Below the pieces are notes generated by a model. It ran no database searches, was not told the DNA's origin, and saw only the letters and a list, made by a program, of their open reading frames with translations. A stretch of DNA of 64,000 bases from CAYNQK01 sp964470375 (lineage in GTDB: Bacteria; Spirochaetota; Spirochaetia; Treponematales; JBGSOB01), in contig CAYYCP010000005.1 in assembly GCA_964470375.1 (NCBI GenBank), forward strand, positions 7,675-71,674, in the 5' to 3' direction. This document shows positions 7,337 through 15,415 of the stretch, one piece after another (position 1 is the stretch's first letter; each line of letters starts with the position of its first letter). The position numbers were made by a program, and so were the translations under genes.

Positions 7337-8377
7337 ATGAAAAGGCTCCTTATCCTGATGGCCGTCGCGGCCCTGGCCTTGCCGCTGGCCGCCCTCCCCA
7401 AGGTGGCTGTACTCAATCCTACCATGGACAAGGGCATTGACGAGAGCGTCGGCAGCCCGGTGGTGGACAAGATACTCGAAGAGCTCCTGCGCAGCCGCAA
7501 GTTCAGCATCCTCGACCGCGCCAGCCGGGATATCATCTGGCAGGAGCGCAATTTCCAGATCACCTCCGGGGAGATCAAGCAGTCGGAGATCAAGGAAGTC
7601 GGCAAGGGCCTGGGGGCGGACTACGTGGTGATCGTCAAGGTGACCCGCGTGGGGACTCTCCTTTCCATGTCCACTACCATGGTCAACGTAGAGACACTGG
7701 AGGTGATCGCCCAGTCCTCTTCTGAGGCCAAGGATTCCGTGGAGAATCTCCTCAAACTGGCATCCTATTGCGGCGAGCAGATGGCGTTCAGTTTCGACGG
7801 GACCGCCGCGCCCCCCAAGACGGCGGTTGCGGAGGAGCCCGCCATAGAGGATTCGATAGGCCAAGCCGAGATCACCGCCATCAAAACGGATGCCCGGGTC
7901 ATGCTGAAGAAGAAGCTCTTCATGTCCGCCAGCGGACAGAAGGCTATCGCGGCCAAGGTGGGCGCCCTGCCCTTGAGCGACAAGCAGGGGCTCTACCAGG
8001 AATTCAAGAAGGAGTCAGCCGGCGCCTTCTTGGGGCTCGTCGGGAATCTCCTGCCCATCGTCAAGCTCGGCTCGCTGATTCAGGGCGACATGGGCGGCTT
8101 TTTCCTCTATGGCGGCCTGGAGAGCTTGGGCATACTCCTCGTATCGGCATCTCTCGATCTGGATGATGAAAACCTTTTGGAAACCGGAGCAACTGTATTC
8201 GTTGTCAGTTACCTGGTGAGCCTCTTCCAGCCCTTCTTCTACGTGAATTCGTGGAACAAGAACTTGGCGAAGTCGCTCAGCGTGAGGGCCGTTCTGGGCG
8301 AACGCGAGAACGGACTGAGGCTGGCCGCCCGCGAATCCCCCGGACTCCTCCTGGGAAGGGTTTCGTATAGGTATTGA
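7337..8377 (+). CDS. Exported CsgG-like protein with P13-like C-terminal membrane domain
   Basis: A 346-residue protein with a cleavable signal peptide (MKRLLILMAVAALALPLAA). Residues ~20-140 match the CsgG / LpoB-type fold (KVAVLNPTMDKG, FSILDRASRDIIWQE, GKGLGADYVVIVKV), found in proteins that sense or scaffold at the envelope. The C-terminal third has glycine-rich hydrophobic stretches (LGLVGNLLPIVKLGSLIQGDMGG, then GILLVSASL and VFVVSYLVSLFQPFF), which resemble the spirochaetal P13 membrane-protein family. No lipobox Cys is present. The start has GGAGGA 8 bases upstream. The gene stands alone between the ABC-F gene and a bidirectional terminator. The P13 match is by eye and moderate. Confidence 0.6.
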   Translation: MKRLLILMAVAALALPLAALPKVAVLNPTMDKGIDESVGSPVVDKILEELLRSRKFSILDRASRDIIWQERNFQITSGEIKQSEIKEVGKGLGADYVVIVKVTRVGTLLSMSTTMVNVETLEVIAQSSSEAKDSVENLLKLASYCGEQMAFSFDGTAAPPKTAVAEEPAIEDSIGQAEITAIKTDARVMLKKKLFMSASGQKAIAAKVGALPLSDKQGLYQEFKKESAGAFLGLVGNLLPIVKLGSLIQGDMGGFFLYGGLESLGILLVSASLDLDDENLLETGATVFVVSYLVSLFQPFFYVNSWNKNLAKSLSVRAVLGERENGLRLAARESPGLLLGRVSYRY

Positions 8378-8436
8378 CAAGGGCCGTCGAGGTCACGAAC
8401 TGCCCGGGCGTATAATGGTCTGGGCTATAGAAGGCG

Positions 8437-8470
8437 AAAAAAAACGGGTCCACGGGGACCCGTTTTTTTT
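8437..8470. terminator. Bidirectional intrinsic terminator
   Basis: CGGGTCC (8445-8451), loop ACGG, GGACCCG (8456-8462), flanked by eight As on the left and eight Ts on the right. It can stop the CsgG-like gene (+) and the lipoprotein operon (-), which converge here. Confidence 0.9.
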
Positions 8471-8502
8471 GTCAGATGAGAAGCCTGCCGTAGGCCGGTG
8501 CT

Positions 8503-8871
8503 TCACTTCACCACTTGGCCGCTGACCTCTATGTAGTCCATATTCAGTACGCCGCCGGTGACATAGCGGATGATAAGGCTGAGGAAGTCGAAGCCGTGGG
8601 TGATGGTGATGTTGGTGGCTCCGCGGCCGCCGGCCTCGGAGATAGCCGGCTCGATTAGGTCGTCAAGCTCCTCGTTGGTCTTGTTGCCCAGGGTCAAGAG
8701 CGAGGGATGCAGAATGTAGGTCAGGCGGCCCTTGGCGCTGAATTCGCTGGTGGCCTTGCCCGGCATGTCGCCGTAGGACAGCTTGCCGTTGGCGGTGCCG
8801 TAGTTGATCGAGCACCCGGAGACCAGGAGGACGGCCAGGACGGCCAGCAGGACCAGGATGGTCTTTTTCAT
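8503..8871 (-). CDS. Small predicted lipoprotein
   Basis: A 122-residue protein with a lipoprotein signal peptide ending LLVSGC, followed by a compact domain with ISEAGGRGATNITITHG and a C-terminal VNMDYIEVSG-like strand. I do not recognise the family; the conserved-looking GGRGATNI segment recalls small spirochaetal envelope lipoproteins of unknown role. The frame is open further upstream, but ATG 8871 has AGGAG at 7 bases and starts the signal peptide exactly. It overlaps the stop of the upstream gene by 4 bases (ATGA), so translation is coupled to the outer-membrane-like protein before it. Expression ends at the bidirectional terminator at 8437-8470. Confidence 0.7.
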   Translation of the reverse strand: MKKTILVLLAVLAVLLVSGCSINYGTANGKLSYGDMPGKATSEFSAKGRLTYILHPSLLTLGNKTNEELDDLIEPAISEAGGRGATNITITHGFDFLSLIIRYVTGGVLNMDYIEVSGQVVK

Positions 8872-9395
8872 TGCGATACTCCTTTTCCCGTATATTTCCC
8901 GGCGCGATAGGCGCCGGAATAGGCTATGAAGGGCAGGAACCCCTGCCGGGAGGACCAGCGTAGGCCCAATGCGAGCCCTACAAGATTCGGCGTGAAGAAG
9001 AAGAGGGCCCCGCCGGACATGTCGATACGCGTGGCCGGCTCGAAGGGAAAGGCCGCATCCATGAAGGCCTGGAAACCCAGGAGAGGATTTCCATTCTGGC
9101 CTATGAGTTCCCAGATAGGGACACCCAATCCGGCCTGCAGGGCGAATACCCCGTTTGGAAGGAAGACCGCCCCGCCGCGAAATCTGATGAAAAATGCGCC
9201 AGGATCCCATGAGAATATGAGCGAAATGCGGGCAACGTCCGCATGCACCGAGAAAAGGGTCGAGGAGTCGCCTTGTAAGGCGCCTAAGTATAGGCCGGCC
9301 TCGGTATCTATGCCGATGAAAGGCCGCTTGTCCCAGGCTGCAAGAGAACCGGCGCTCATAACGAGAGACACCATCAGGATTGTCCTTGGTGGCAT
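8868..9395 (-). CDS. Secreted, probably outer-membrane beta-rich protein
   Basis: A 175-residue protein with a signal peptide (MPPRTILMVSLVMSAGSLAA) followed by alternating hydrophobic/aromatic beta segments (GIDTEAGLYLGAL, FFIRFRGGAVFLPNGVFALQAGLGV, GALFFFTPNLVGLALGLRW) typical of small outer-membrane barrels. No family was recognised. The frame runs further up to 9494, but ATG 9395 gives the signal peptide; no strong RBS is seen, so the start is uncertain. It is coupled by a 4-base overlap to the downstream lipoprotein and is divergent from oppA. Confidence 0.55.
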   Translation of the reverse strand: MPPRTILMVSLVMSAGSLAAWDKRPFIGIDTEAGLYLGALQGDSSTLFSVHADVARISLIFSWDPGAFFIRFRGGAVFLPNGVFALQAGLGVPIWELIGQNGNPLLGFQAFMDAAFPFEPATRIDMSGGALFFFTPNLVGLALGLRWSSRQGFLPFIAYSGAYRAGKYTGKGVSQ

Positions 9396-9612
9396 CCGGG
9401 ATGAAAAAATACAGCGAATTTTTCTGTACCGCCTATATGCAAAATGATTATCGTCCATAGAAACACTAGTGTCAAGTGAGCGCGTTCCAGACAAGACTCG
9501 GGGAGCCTGTCATTGTATTCCGGAAATTTACCCCTTTGTAAAATTCTTGTGTCGATATGCAAAATATGCTAGGCTGTTGCGGTGAAGCCGCGATGCCGGC
9601 TGCCTAAGCGAA

Positions 9613-9635
9613 CGGTTTTCAAAAAGAGAAAACCG
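9613..9635 (+). other. 5'-UTR hairpin of oppA
   Basis: CGGTTTTC (9613-9620), 7-base loop, GAAAACCG (9628-9635), a perfect 8-bp stem ~32 bases before the oppA start. No U-run follows, so it is more likely an mRNA-stabilising or regulatory leader structure than a terminator. Confidence 0.5.
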
Positions 9636-9667
9636 CCCTATTCATCCGAGATGCAGGAGGTTGAGAA

Positions 9668-11275
9668 ATGCTGAAGAAGGTTATCCTCTTCACCGCGCTG
9701 CTCGTCGCGGCGCTTCTCTTCGTGGCATGCCCCGCCGCCCAAAAGGGCCCGGGCGTCGAATTGAACGTGAACATCGGCAGCGAGCCGCCCGAGATGGATC
9801 CCCAGATCACCACCGACACCGTATCCATCCAGATCATCAATATGGTCTTCGAGGGCCTGGTGCGCTACGGCAAGGACGGCGGCTACATTCCCGGCATGGC
9901 CGAGAAATGGGATGTCTCCCCCGACGGCAAGACGTACACCTTCACCCTCCGCAAGGGCATCAAGTGGTCCAACGGTACGCCCGTGACCGCTGCGGATTTC
10001 GAGTACGGTATCAAGCGCGCCCTGGATCCCAAGACCGCATCCCAGTACGCCTACATCCTCTACGACATCAAGAACGCGGAGAAGGCCAACGCCGGCGAGA
10101 TCGACGTGGACCAGGTCGGAGTGGAGGCCAGCGGCAACAAGGTTGTCTTCACCCTTGAGCGGCCCCTGCCCTACTTCCTGTCCATCCTGACCTTCCCCAC
10201 CGCCATGCCCTGCAACCAGAAGTTCGTGGAGTCCCTGGGCGGATCGGGCTACGGCGCCGACGCCGACAAGCTCATCTACAACGGCCCCTGGACGATCAAG
10301 GAGTGGACCCACGACGACCACGTCACCCTGGCCAAGAACCCCAATTACTGGAATAAGAAGGAAATCAAGCTCGACACCGTCAACATGGCCATGATCTCCG
10401 ACTCCAACACCGCCATCCAGATGTTCTTCGACGGCCAGTTCGACATCATCGGCATAGTCGGCACGCGCAAGCAGGACTTCGTCGATAAGGGTTATCCGAT
10501 CAACACCTATTCCGACGGTGCCTGCTTCTACCTGGAGTTCAATACCACCGATAAGCTCCTCAAGAACGCCAACATCCGCAAGGCTCTGTCCTATGCCGTG
10601 GATCGCAAGGCTTTCGTCACTGACGTCCTCAAGGACGCCTCTCAGCCGGCACTGGCCTACGTAGTGCCCATCCTCCCCGGCAGCAAGGGCAGCTTCCGCT
10701 CCGAGGTGGGCGACTTGATCAAGGACAACGATCCCGCGGCCGCCAAGGCGGCCTGGGAGACCGGGCTCAAGGAGCTGGGCCTGAGCGGCAAGCAGAAGAT
10801 GTCTATGCTGGTGGACGACTCCGACCGCGCCAAGGCCATGGGTGCCGCCCTCCAGGAGATGTGGCGCAAGAATCTCGGCGTGGACGTAGTCATCGAGCCC
10901 CTGCCCTTCAAGGCGCGCCTGCAGAAGATGACCGATAAGGACTTCCAGATCGTCTTCGCCGGCTGGGGTCCGGACTATAACGATCCCATGACCTTCATCG
11001 ATGTTTTCCTCTCCGGCAGCGGCAACAACCACACCTACTTCGCCAACGCCACCTACGATGACCTGGTCAAGAAGGCCAAGGCCGAGCCTAATGCCGAGAC
11101 CCGGATGAACTACATGAAGGACGCCGAGCGTCTCCTTATGCAGGAAATGCCCATCGCCCCGATCTACTTCCGCTACCGCTGGTGGACCACCCAGGAAGGA
11201 ATCAGCGGAGTCGTGCGCCGCGCCATCGGCGGGGATCCGGATCTCTACTGGACCACTAAGACCGTAAAGAAGTAA
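9668..11275 (+). CDS. oppA: Peptide ABC transporter substrate-binding lipoprotein OppA
   Basis: A 535-residue extracytoplasmic solute-binding protein (SBP_bac_5 family) that captures peptides for the downstream permease. The signal peptide ends in FVAC, a loose lipobox acceptable for spirochaetes. Hallmarks are GSEPPEMDPQITTDT near residue 40, MAEKWDVSPDGKTYTFTLRKGIKWSNGTPVTAADFEY, the NIRKALSYAVDRKAF motif, and FAGWGPDYNDPMTF near the end. The length is normal for OppA. The start has AGGAGG 7 bases upstream. It is the first gene of a five-gene operon and is separated from oppB by a cluster of strong hairpins, which usually keeps the binding protein more abundant than the permease. Confidence 0.95.
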   Translation: MLKKVILFTALLVAALLFVACPAAQKGPGVELNVNIGSEPPEMDPQITTDTVSIQIINMVFEGLVRYGKDGGYIPGMAEKWDVSPDGKTYTFTLRKGIKWSNGTPVTAADFEYGIKRALDPKTASQYAYILYDIKNAEKANAGEIDVDQVGVEASGNKVVFTLERPLPYFLSILTFPTAMPCNQKFVESLGGSGYGADADKLIYNGPWTIKEWTHDDHVTLAKNPNYWNKKEIKLDTVNMAMISDSNTAIQMFFDGQFDIIGIVGTRKQDFVDKGYPINTYSDGACFYLEFNTTDKLLKNANIRKALSYAVDRKAFVTDVLKDASQPALAYVVPILPGSKGSFRSEVGDLIKDNDPAAAKAAWETGLKELGLSGKQKMSMLVDDSDRAKAMGAALQEMWRKNLGVDVVIEPLPFKARLQKMTDKDFQIVFAGWGPDYNDPMTFIDVFLSGSGNNHTYFANATYDDLVKKAKAEPNAETRMNYMKDAERLLMQEMPIAPIYFRYRWWTTQEGISGVVRRAIGGDPDLYWTTKTVKK

Positions 11276-11283
11276 TCGTGCGC

Positions 11284-11399
11284 GGCGCGCCCCGGGAAAG
11301 CCCCGGGCGCGCCGGCACACCGGGAAACGCAACGCGCCCGCGAGGCGGCCCGCCCCGGGCGCGTTCGCGTATTCCACGGAATCCCGCGGAGCGAGCGGG
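11284..11399 (+). repeat. Cluster of three GC-rich hairpins between oppA and oppB
   Basis: Hairpin 1 is 11284-11296 with 11302-11313 (12 pairs, one bulged C). Hairpin 2 is AACGCGCCC (11331-11339) with GGGCGCGTT (11357-11365). Hairpin 3 is CCCGC (11383-11387) with GCGGG (11395-11399). No T-runs follow. Such intercistronic structures typically protect the upstream mRNA 3' end or reduce read-through. Confidence 0.75.
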
Positions 11400-11442
11400 G
11401 CCCGCCGCGGCATGCGCGCAGGGCCGTAATACGGAGCCAACA

Positions 11443-12414
11443 GTGCAATTACTGAGATACATCGTAAGGCGCGTGGGTATTTCGCTGGTCACCCTGTACG
11501 TAGTGGTGACGGCCACTTTTTTCTTGATGAACATGATGCCCGGCGACCCCTTCATCGGCAATAAGGCCGTACCCAAGGCCATCAAGGACAATCTCTACGC
11601 CAAGTACGGCCTGGATCAACCCATCCTGACACGCTACGCCATCTACATGAAGAACATTCTCAAAGGCGACCTGGGCTTATCTATGACGTACAAGAACAGG
11701 CGCGTCATCGACATCATAAAGCAGAATTTTCCGGTCTCGGCCGACTTAGGCATCCGCTCGCTGATATTCGGTTTGAGCGGCGGCATCCTCCTGGGGATAT
11801 TGGCGGCCCTGAACCATAACAAGGGCTGGGATTCGGTCTCTATCATCATCGCGGTGATAGGAGTGTCCCTGCCCGCCTTTGTGATAGGGTATATCGTCCA
11901 GTTCCTCTTGGCGGTCAAGCTGAACGACCTCATCGAATTTCTCTTCCATGTCAAGGTCAAGATATTCCCCATCGCCCGCTGGGGCACTTTCGCTCATACC
12001 ATCTTGCCCTCTTTTACGCTGGGCCTGGGCTCGTTGGCCATCGTGTCGCGGATGATGCGCACTTCCATGCTGGACGTGCTCAATCAGGATTACATCAAGA
12101 CCGCCAAGGCCAAGGGCCTGTCCATGTTCCAGGTCACCCTGAAGCACACTATCCGCAATGCCATCCTACCTGTAGTGACCATCCTGGGACCCCTGACCGC
12201 GGCCATCCTCACCGGAACCTTTATAGTGGAGCGGGTCTTTGCCATACCCGGCCTGGGGAAGCACTTCATACAGAGCATACAAATGTACGATTACACCATG
12301 ATCATGGGGCTGACGATCTTTTACTGCGCTTTTTACGTGATCATGATCATGGTCATGGACATCGCCTACGGGCTGATAGACCCGCGTATCCGTTTGTCGA
12401 AAGGAAAGGCCTAG
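11443..12414 (+). CDS. oppB: Peptide ABC transporter permease OppB
   Basis: A 323-residue inner-membrane permease with six predicted helices. It begins QLLRYIVRRVGISLVTLYVVVTATFFLMNMMPGDPF, the classic OppB/DppB N-terminus, and contains the EAA loop (DYIKTAKAKGLSMFQVTLKHTIRNAILPV) that docks on the ATPases. The open frame extends back to 11278, but GTG 11443 fits the family start and has ACGGAG 6 bases upstream; the earlier part is the hairpin region. It is one base from oppC. Confidence 0.94.
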   Translation: MQLLRYIVRRVGISLVTLYVVVTATFFLMNMMPGDPFIGNKAVPKAIKDNLYAKYGLDQPILTRYAIYMKNILKGDLGLSMTYKNRRVIDIIKQNFPVSADLGIRSLIFGLSGGILLGILAALNHNKGWDSVSIIIAVIGVSLPAFVIGYIVQFLLAVKLNDLIEFLFHVKVKIFPIARWGTFAHTILPSFTLGLGSLAIVSRMMRTSMLDVLNQDYIKTAKAKGLSMFQVTLKHTIRNAILPVVTILGPLTAAILTGTFIVERVFAIPGLGKHFIQSIQMYDYTMIMGLTIFYCAFYVIMIMVMDIAYGLIDPRIRLSKGKA

Positions 12415-12415
12415 G

Positions 12416-13330
12416 ATGGAACTGACGAAAGAGTCCTTCCTCCCAGTCGCTAAGGACCTTAAGGCCAGCCAGGCTCTGGTTCGGCCCTCCCTGTCCTACT
12501 GGAAGGACGCCTGGCGAAGGCTCAAAAAGAACAAAGTGGCCATGATCAGCATGTGGTTCCTGGTCTTCATGGCCTTGGTGGCCATAATCGGTCCGATCAT
12601 CTTTTCCAACTACCGGGAGCAGACCCTCAACGAGAGCTTCACCAAACCCAATGCCAAGTACTGGTTCGGCACGGACGACCTGGGCAGGGACCAATTCGCG
12701 CGCGTGCTGCGCGGATCAAGGGTGTCCCTCTTCATCGGTATAACGGTGTCCCTGATATGTCTGGTTATCGGTGTGGTCTACGGCGGCATATCGGGCTACT
12801 TCGGGGGCACCATTGTGGACGACATCATGATGCGCATAGTGGATGTGCTGTCCACCATCCCGGACTTGATCGTTTTGATTCTCCTTCTTGTGGTTCTTGA
12901 TCCAGGCATTGGCACCCTCATGCTGGCCCTGTCCTTGACCGGCTGGCAGGGCATGGCACGCCTTGTGCGCGGCCAGGTTCTGCAGATCAAGGAATCGGAC
13001 TTCGTGTTGGTGTCGCGGGTGATCGGCGCCAGCCCCTTCCGGATCGTAGTAAGGCACCTCATCCCCAACGCCATCGGCCCCATCATCGTCCGGCTTACCA
13101 TGAGTATCCCGGCTATCATCTTCACCGAGGCCTTCCTCAGCTTCATCGGCCTGGGCGTGCGGGTGCCTGAGGCGAGCTGGGGCAACCTAGCCGACCAGGG
13201 CGCCCAGTATTTCCCCACCCGCCTGTACCTGTTCTTCATCCCCGCGGCCTTTATCAGCCTGACCATGCTGGCCTTCAACATGTTCGGAGACGGCTTGCGC
13301 GACGCCCTAGATCCCAAGATGAGGAAGTAG
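12416..13330 (+). CDS. oppC: Peptide ABC transporter permease OppC
   Basis: A 304-residue permease pairing with OppB. The N-terminal extension has SYWKDAWRRLKKNKVAMISMWFL, followed by KYWFGTDDLGRDQFARVLRGSRVSLFIG, the OppC signature, and the EAA loop (VLVSRVIGASPFRIVVRHLIPNAIGPIIV). The last residues (LRDALDPKMRK) match the usual C-terminus. The start ATG 12416 is one base after the oppB stop, with an AAGGAAAGG-like RBS inside the oppB end. Confidence 0.95.
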   Translation: MELTKESFLPVAKDLKASQALVRPSLSYWKDAWRRLKKNKVAMISMWFLVFMALVAIIGPIIFSNYREQTLNESFTKPNAKYWFGTDDLGRDQFARVLRGSRVSLFIGITVSLICLVIGVVYGGISGYFGGTIVDDIMMRIVDVLSTIPDLIVLILLLVVLDPGIGTLMLALSLTGWQGMARLVRGQVLQIKESDFVLVSRVIGASPFRIVVRHLIPNAIGPIIVRLTMSIPAIIFTEAFLSFIGLGVRVPEASWGNLADQGAQYFPTRLYLFFIPAAFISLTMLAFNMFGDGLRDALDPKMRK

Positions 13331-13335
13331 CCGAT

Positions 13336-14343
13336 ATGATGCTTGAAGTGAAGGACCTGCGGGTTTCTTTCGATACATACGCAGGTGAGGTACAGGCGGT
13401 GCGCGGGGTGAGCTTCTCCCTGGACAAGGGCGAAGTGCTGGCAATAGTCGGCGAATCCGGCTGCGGCAAGTCAGTCACCTCCCAGGCCATAATGGGCCTG
13501 GTGTCGAAACCGGCTGGGCGGATCAAGTCCGGCTCGATCGTCTTGAATGGCCGCGACCTGACCAAGATCAACGAGCGTGAATACCAGTCGGTGCGGGGCA
13601 GCGAGGTGGGCATGATCTTCCAAGATCCCATGACCTCCCTCAATCCTACTATGACCATAGGCGCCCAGATAGCTGAGGGGATAATCCGACACCAGAAACT
13701 CAAACGCAAGGAGGCCATGGCCAGGGCTGTGGACATGCTCAAGCTGGTGGAGATACCTAACCCGGAACAGCGCGCCCGCCAATATCCGCATGAGTTCTCC
13801 GGCGGCATGCGCCAGCGCGCCATGGTGGCCATAGCCTTGGCCTGCCATCCCGGTTTACTCATAGCCGACGAGCCCACCACCGCCTTGGACGTCACTATCC
13901 AGGCCCAAGTACTGGACCTGATGCGGCACCTCAAGGAGCAGTTGGGCATGGCCATTATCATGATCACCCATGACTTAGGCGTGGTCGCGAATATCGCCCA
14001 ACGCGTTATGGTCATGTACGCAGGTCTGATCGTCGAGGAAGGCGGGCTGGACGATATCTACTATAAGTCACGGCATCCGTATACCTGGGGATTGATGAAC
14101 TCTGTGCCCCGCATGGACTGGGATAAGGAGCGCAAGCTGGCATCCATAGAGGGCACGCCCCCGGATCTCTTCAATCCGCCCCCCGGCTGTCCATTCGCCG
14201 ACCGTTGTGATTGGGCCATGCGCGTTTGCAGGGAGGCCATGCCGGAAGCCTACCCGGTCGGTGACGGACACCGCTGTTCGTGCTGGCTCATGCACCCGGA
14301 CGCGCCAAAGGTGGCGGTACCCTTTGCCAGGGAGGCATCCTGA
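13336..14343 (+). CDS. oppD: Peptide ABC transporter ATPase OppD
   Basis: A 335-residue cytoplasmic ATPase. Walker A is GESGCGKS, the Q-loop region is MIFQDPMTSLNPTMTIGAQI, the signature is EFSGGMRQRAMVAIALA and Walker B is LLIADEPTTALDVT. The C-terminal oligopeptide extension has the Cys cluster PPGCPFADRCDWAMRVC. ATG 13336 and ATG 13339 are both possible starts. It powers OppBC together with OppF, whose GTG start lies 1 base after this stop. Confidence 0.95.
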   Translation: MMLEVKDLRVSFDTYAGEVQAVRGVSFSLDKGEVLAIVGESGCGKSVTSQAIMGLVSKPAGRIKSGSIVLNGRDLTKINEREYQSVRGSEVGMIFQDPMTSLNPTMTIGAQIAEGIIRHQKLKRKEAMARAVDMLKLVEIPNPEQRARQYPHEFSGGMRQRAMVAIALACHPGLLIADEPTTALDVTIQAQVLDLMRHLKEQLGMAIIMITHDLGVVANIAQRVMVMYAGLIVEEGGLDDIYYKSRHPYTWGLMNSVPRMDWDKERKLASIEGTPPDLFNPPPGCPFADRCDWAMRVCREAMPEAYPVGDGHRCSCWLMHPDAPKVAVPFAREAS

Positions 14344-14344
14344 A

Positions 14345-15319
14345 GTGAGCGATATCATCAGCGTCAAGGGGCTAAAGAAATATTTCCATCTTCCCGGCGG
14401 GCACGTCCTTAAGGCCATAGACGGCGTCAGCTTCTCCATCAAAGAAGGCGAGACATTCGGTCTAGTGGGAGAGTCCGGCTGCGGCAAGACAACCACCGGA
14501 AGGGTGATCGTGAGGCTCTACGAGCCGAGCGGGGGTCACGTCATCTACAAGGGCAAGGACGTTTTCAAGCTGACCGGGCAAGAATCTAAGGAATTCTGCC
14601 GCGAAGTACAGATGATCTTCCAGGATCCCTACGCATCCCTTGACCCGCGCACCACGGTGGAGGACATCATAGCGGAGGGCATAGACGTGCACCGGATGTA
14701 CCGTGGGAGCAGGCGCCGCGAGCGTGTAATGGAACTGCTAGAGCACGTGGGACTGAATAGGGAGCACGCCGGCCGCTTCCCCCACGAATTCTCCGGCGGT
14801 CAAAGGCAGAGGATAGGCATAGCCCGGGCCCTGGCCTCGGAGCCGAGATTCCTCATCTGCGATGAGCCCATATCGGCCCTAGACGTCTCCATCCAGGCGC
14901 AGATTGTCAATCTCCTCATCCGCCTCCAGCGAGAGCTGAGCCTGACGTATCTCTTCATCGCCCACGACTTGTCCATGGTCAAGTACATCTCAGACAGGGT
15001 GGGAGTGATGTATCTAGGCGCCCTGGTGGAAGTGGCACCTTCGAGCAAGCTCTACTCCCAACCCATGCATCCCTACACCCAGGCCCTCTTATCGGCCATA
15101 CCGGTGCCGGATCCGCGCATCGAGCGAGAGCGCAAGCGGACAATCCTCCAGGGTGAGGTGCCCAGCCCCATTAACGTGCCGCCGGGCTGTAAATTCGTAA
15201 AGCGCTGTCCCAAGGCCATGGATATCTGCGCCAAGAAGACCCCTGAGCTGGTGGAGCACTCCGAGGGGCACAGATGCGCCTGCTTCCTTTATTCTCAGGA
15301 GTCTAAGGAAGGCAACTGA
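14345..15319 (+). CDS. oppF: Peptide ABC transporter ATPase OppF
   Basis: A 324-residue ATPase, second of the pair. The N-terminus DIISVKGLKKYFHLPGG is typical of OppF. It has Walker A GESGCGKTT, signature EFSGGQRQRIGIARALA, Walker B FLICDEPISALDVS and a C-terminal PPGCKFVKRCPKAMDIC cluster. A longer frame opens at 14207 inside oppD; GTG 14345 was chosen because it starts the family N-terminus and has GGAGG 9 bases upstream. It is the last gene of the operon, followed by an intrinsic terminator. Confidence 0.95.
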   Translation: MSDIISVKGLKKYFHLPGGHVLKAIDGVSFSIKEGETFGLVGESGCGKTTTGRVIVRLYEPSGGHVIYKGKDVFKLTGQESKEFCREVQMIFQDPYASLDPRTTVEDIIAEGIDVHRMYRGSRRRERVMELLEHVGLNREHAGRFPHEFSGGQRQRIGIARALASEPRFLICDEPISALDVSIQAQIVNLLIRLQRELSLTYLFIAHDLSMVKYISDRVGVMYLGALVEVAPSSKLYSQPMHPYTQALLSAIPVPDPRIERERKRTILQGEVPSPINVPPGCKFVKRCPKAMDICAKKTPELVEHSEGHRCACFLYSQESKEGN

Positions 15320-15341
15320 GAAATACCTATTTGAAAATGCG

Positions 15342-15371
15342 AAGGCCGCCCTAAGGGCGGCCTTTCTTTTA
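15342..15371 (+). terminator. Intrinsic terminator of the opp operon
   Basis: AAGGCCGCCC (15342-15351), loop TAA, GGGCGGCCTT (15355-15364) followed by TCTTTTA. The adenylate cyclase gene converges from the other side. Confidence 0.85.
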
Positions 15372-15415
15372 TCCGGGAAAATGAAGGATGCGTAGGGTGA
15401 GCGACGGAGAGAAGT

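Noticed and set aside
8374..8416. TTGACA (8374-8379) with TATAAT (8411-8416) as a promoter for a small RNA ending at 8470
   Set aside because: The spacing is 31 bases, far from 17, and the transcript would be only ~50 bases, mostly terminator.
9435..9565. The 11-base sequence ATATGCAAAAT occurring at 9435-9445 and 9555-9565 in the oppA upstream region
   Set aside because: Two copies exactly 120 bases apart are suggestive, but AT-rich promoter DNA can give this by chance and no regulator is indicated.
9638..11440. A 600-codon open frame on the minus strand opposite oppA
   Set aside because: It mirrors the codon structure of oppA in a GC-rich genome, has low-complexity Gly/Val/Leu/His content and no homology. 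The same applies to long antisense frames at 110-1090, 34638-35627, 38072-39214, 39565-41004 and 54680-55699.
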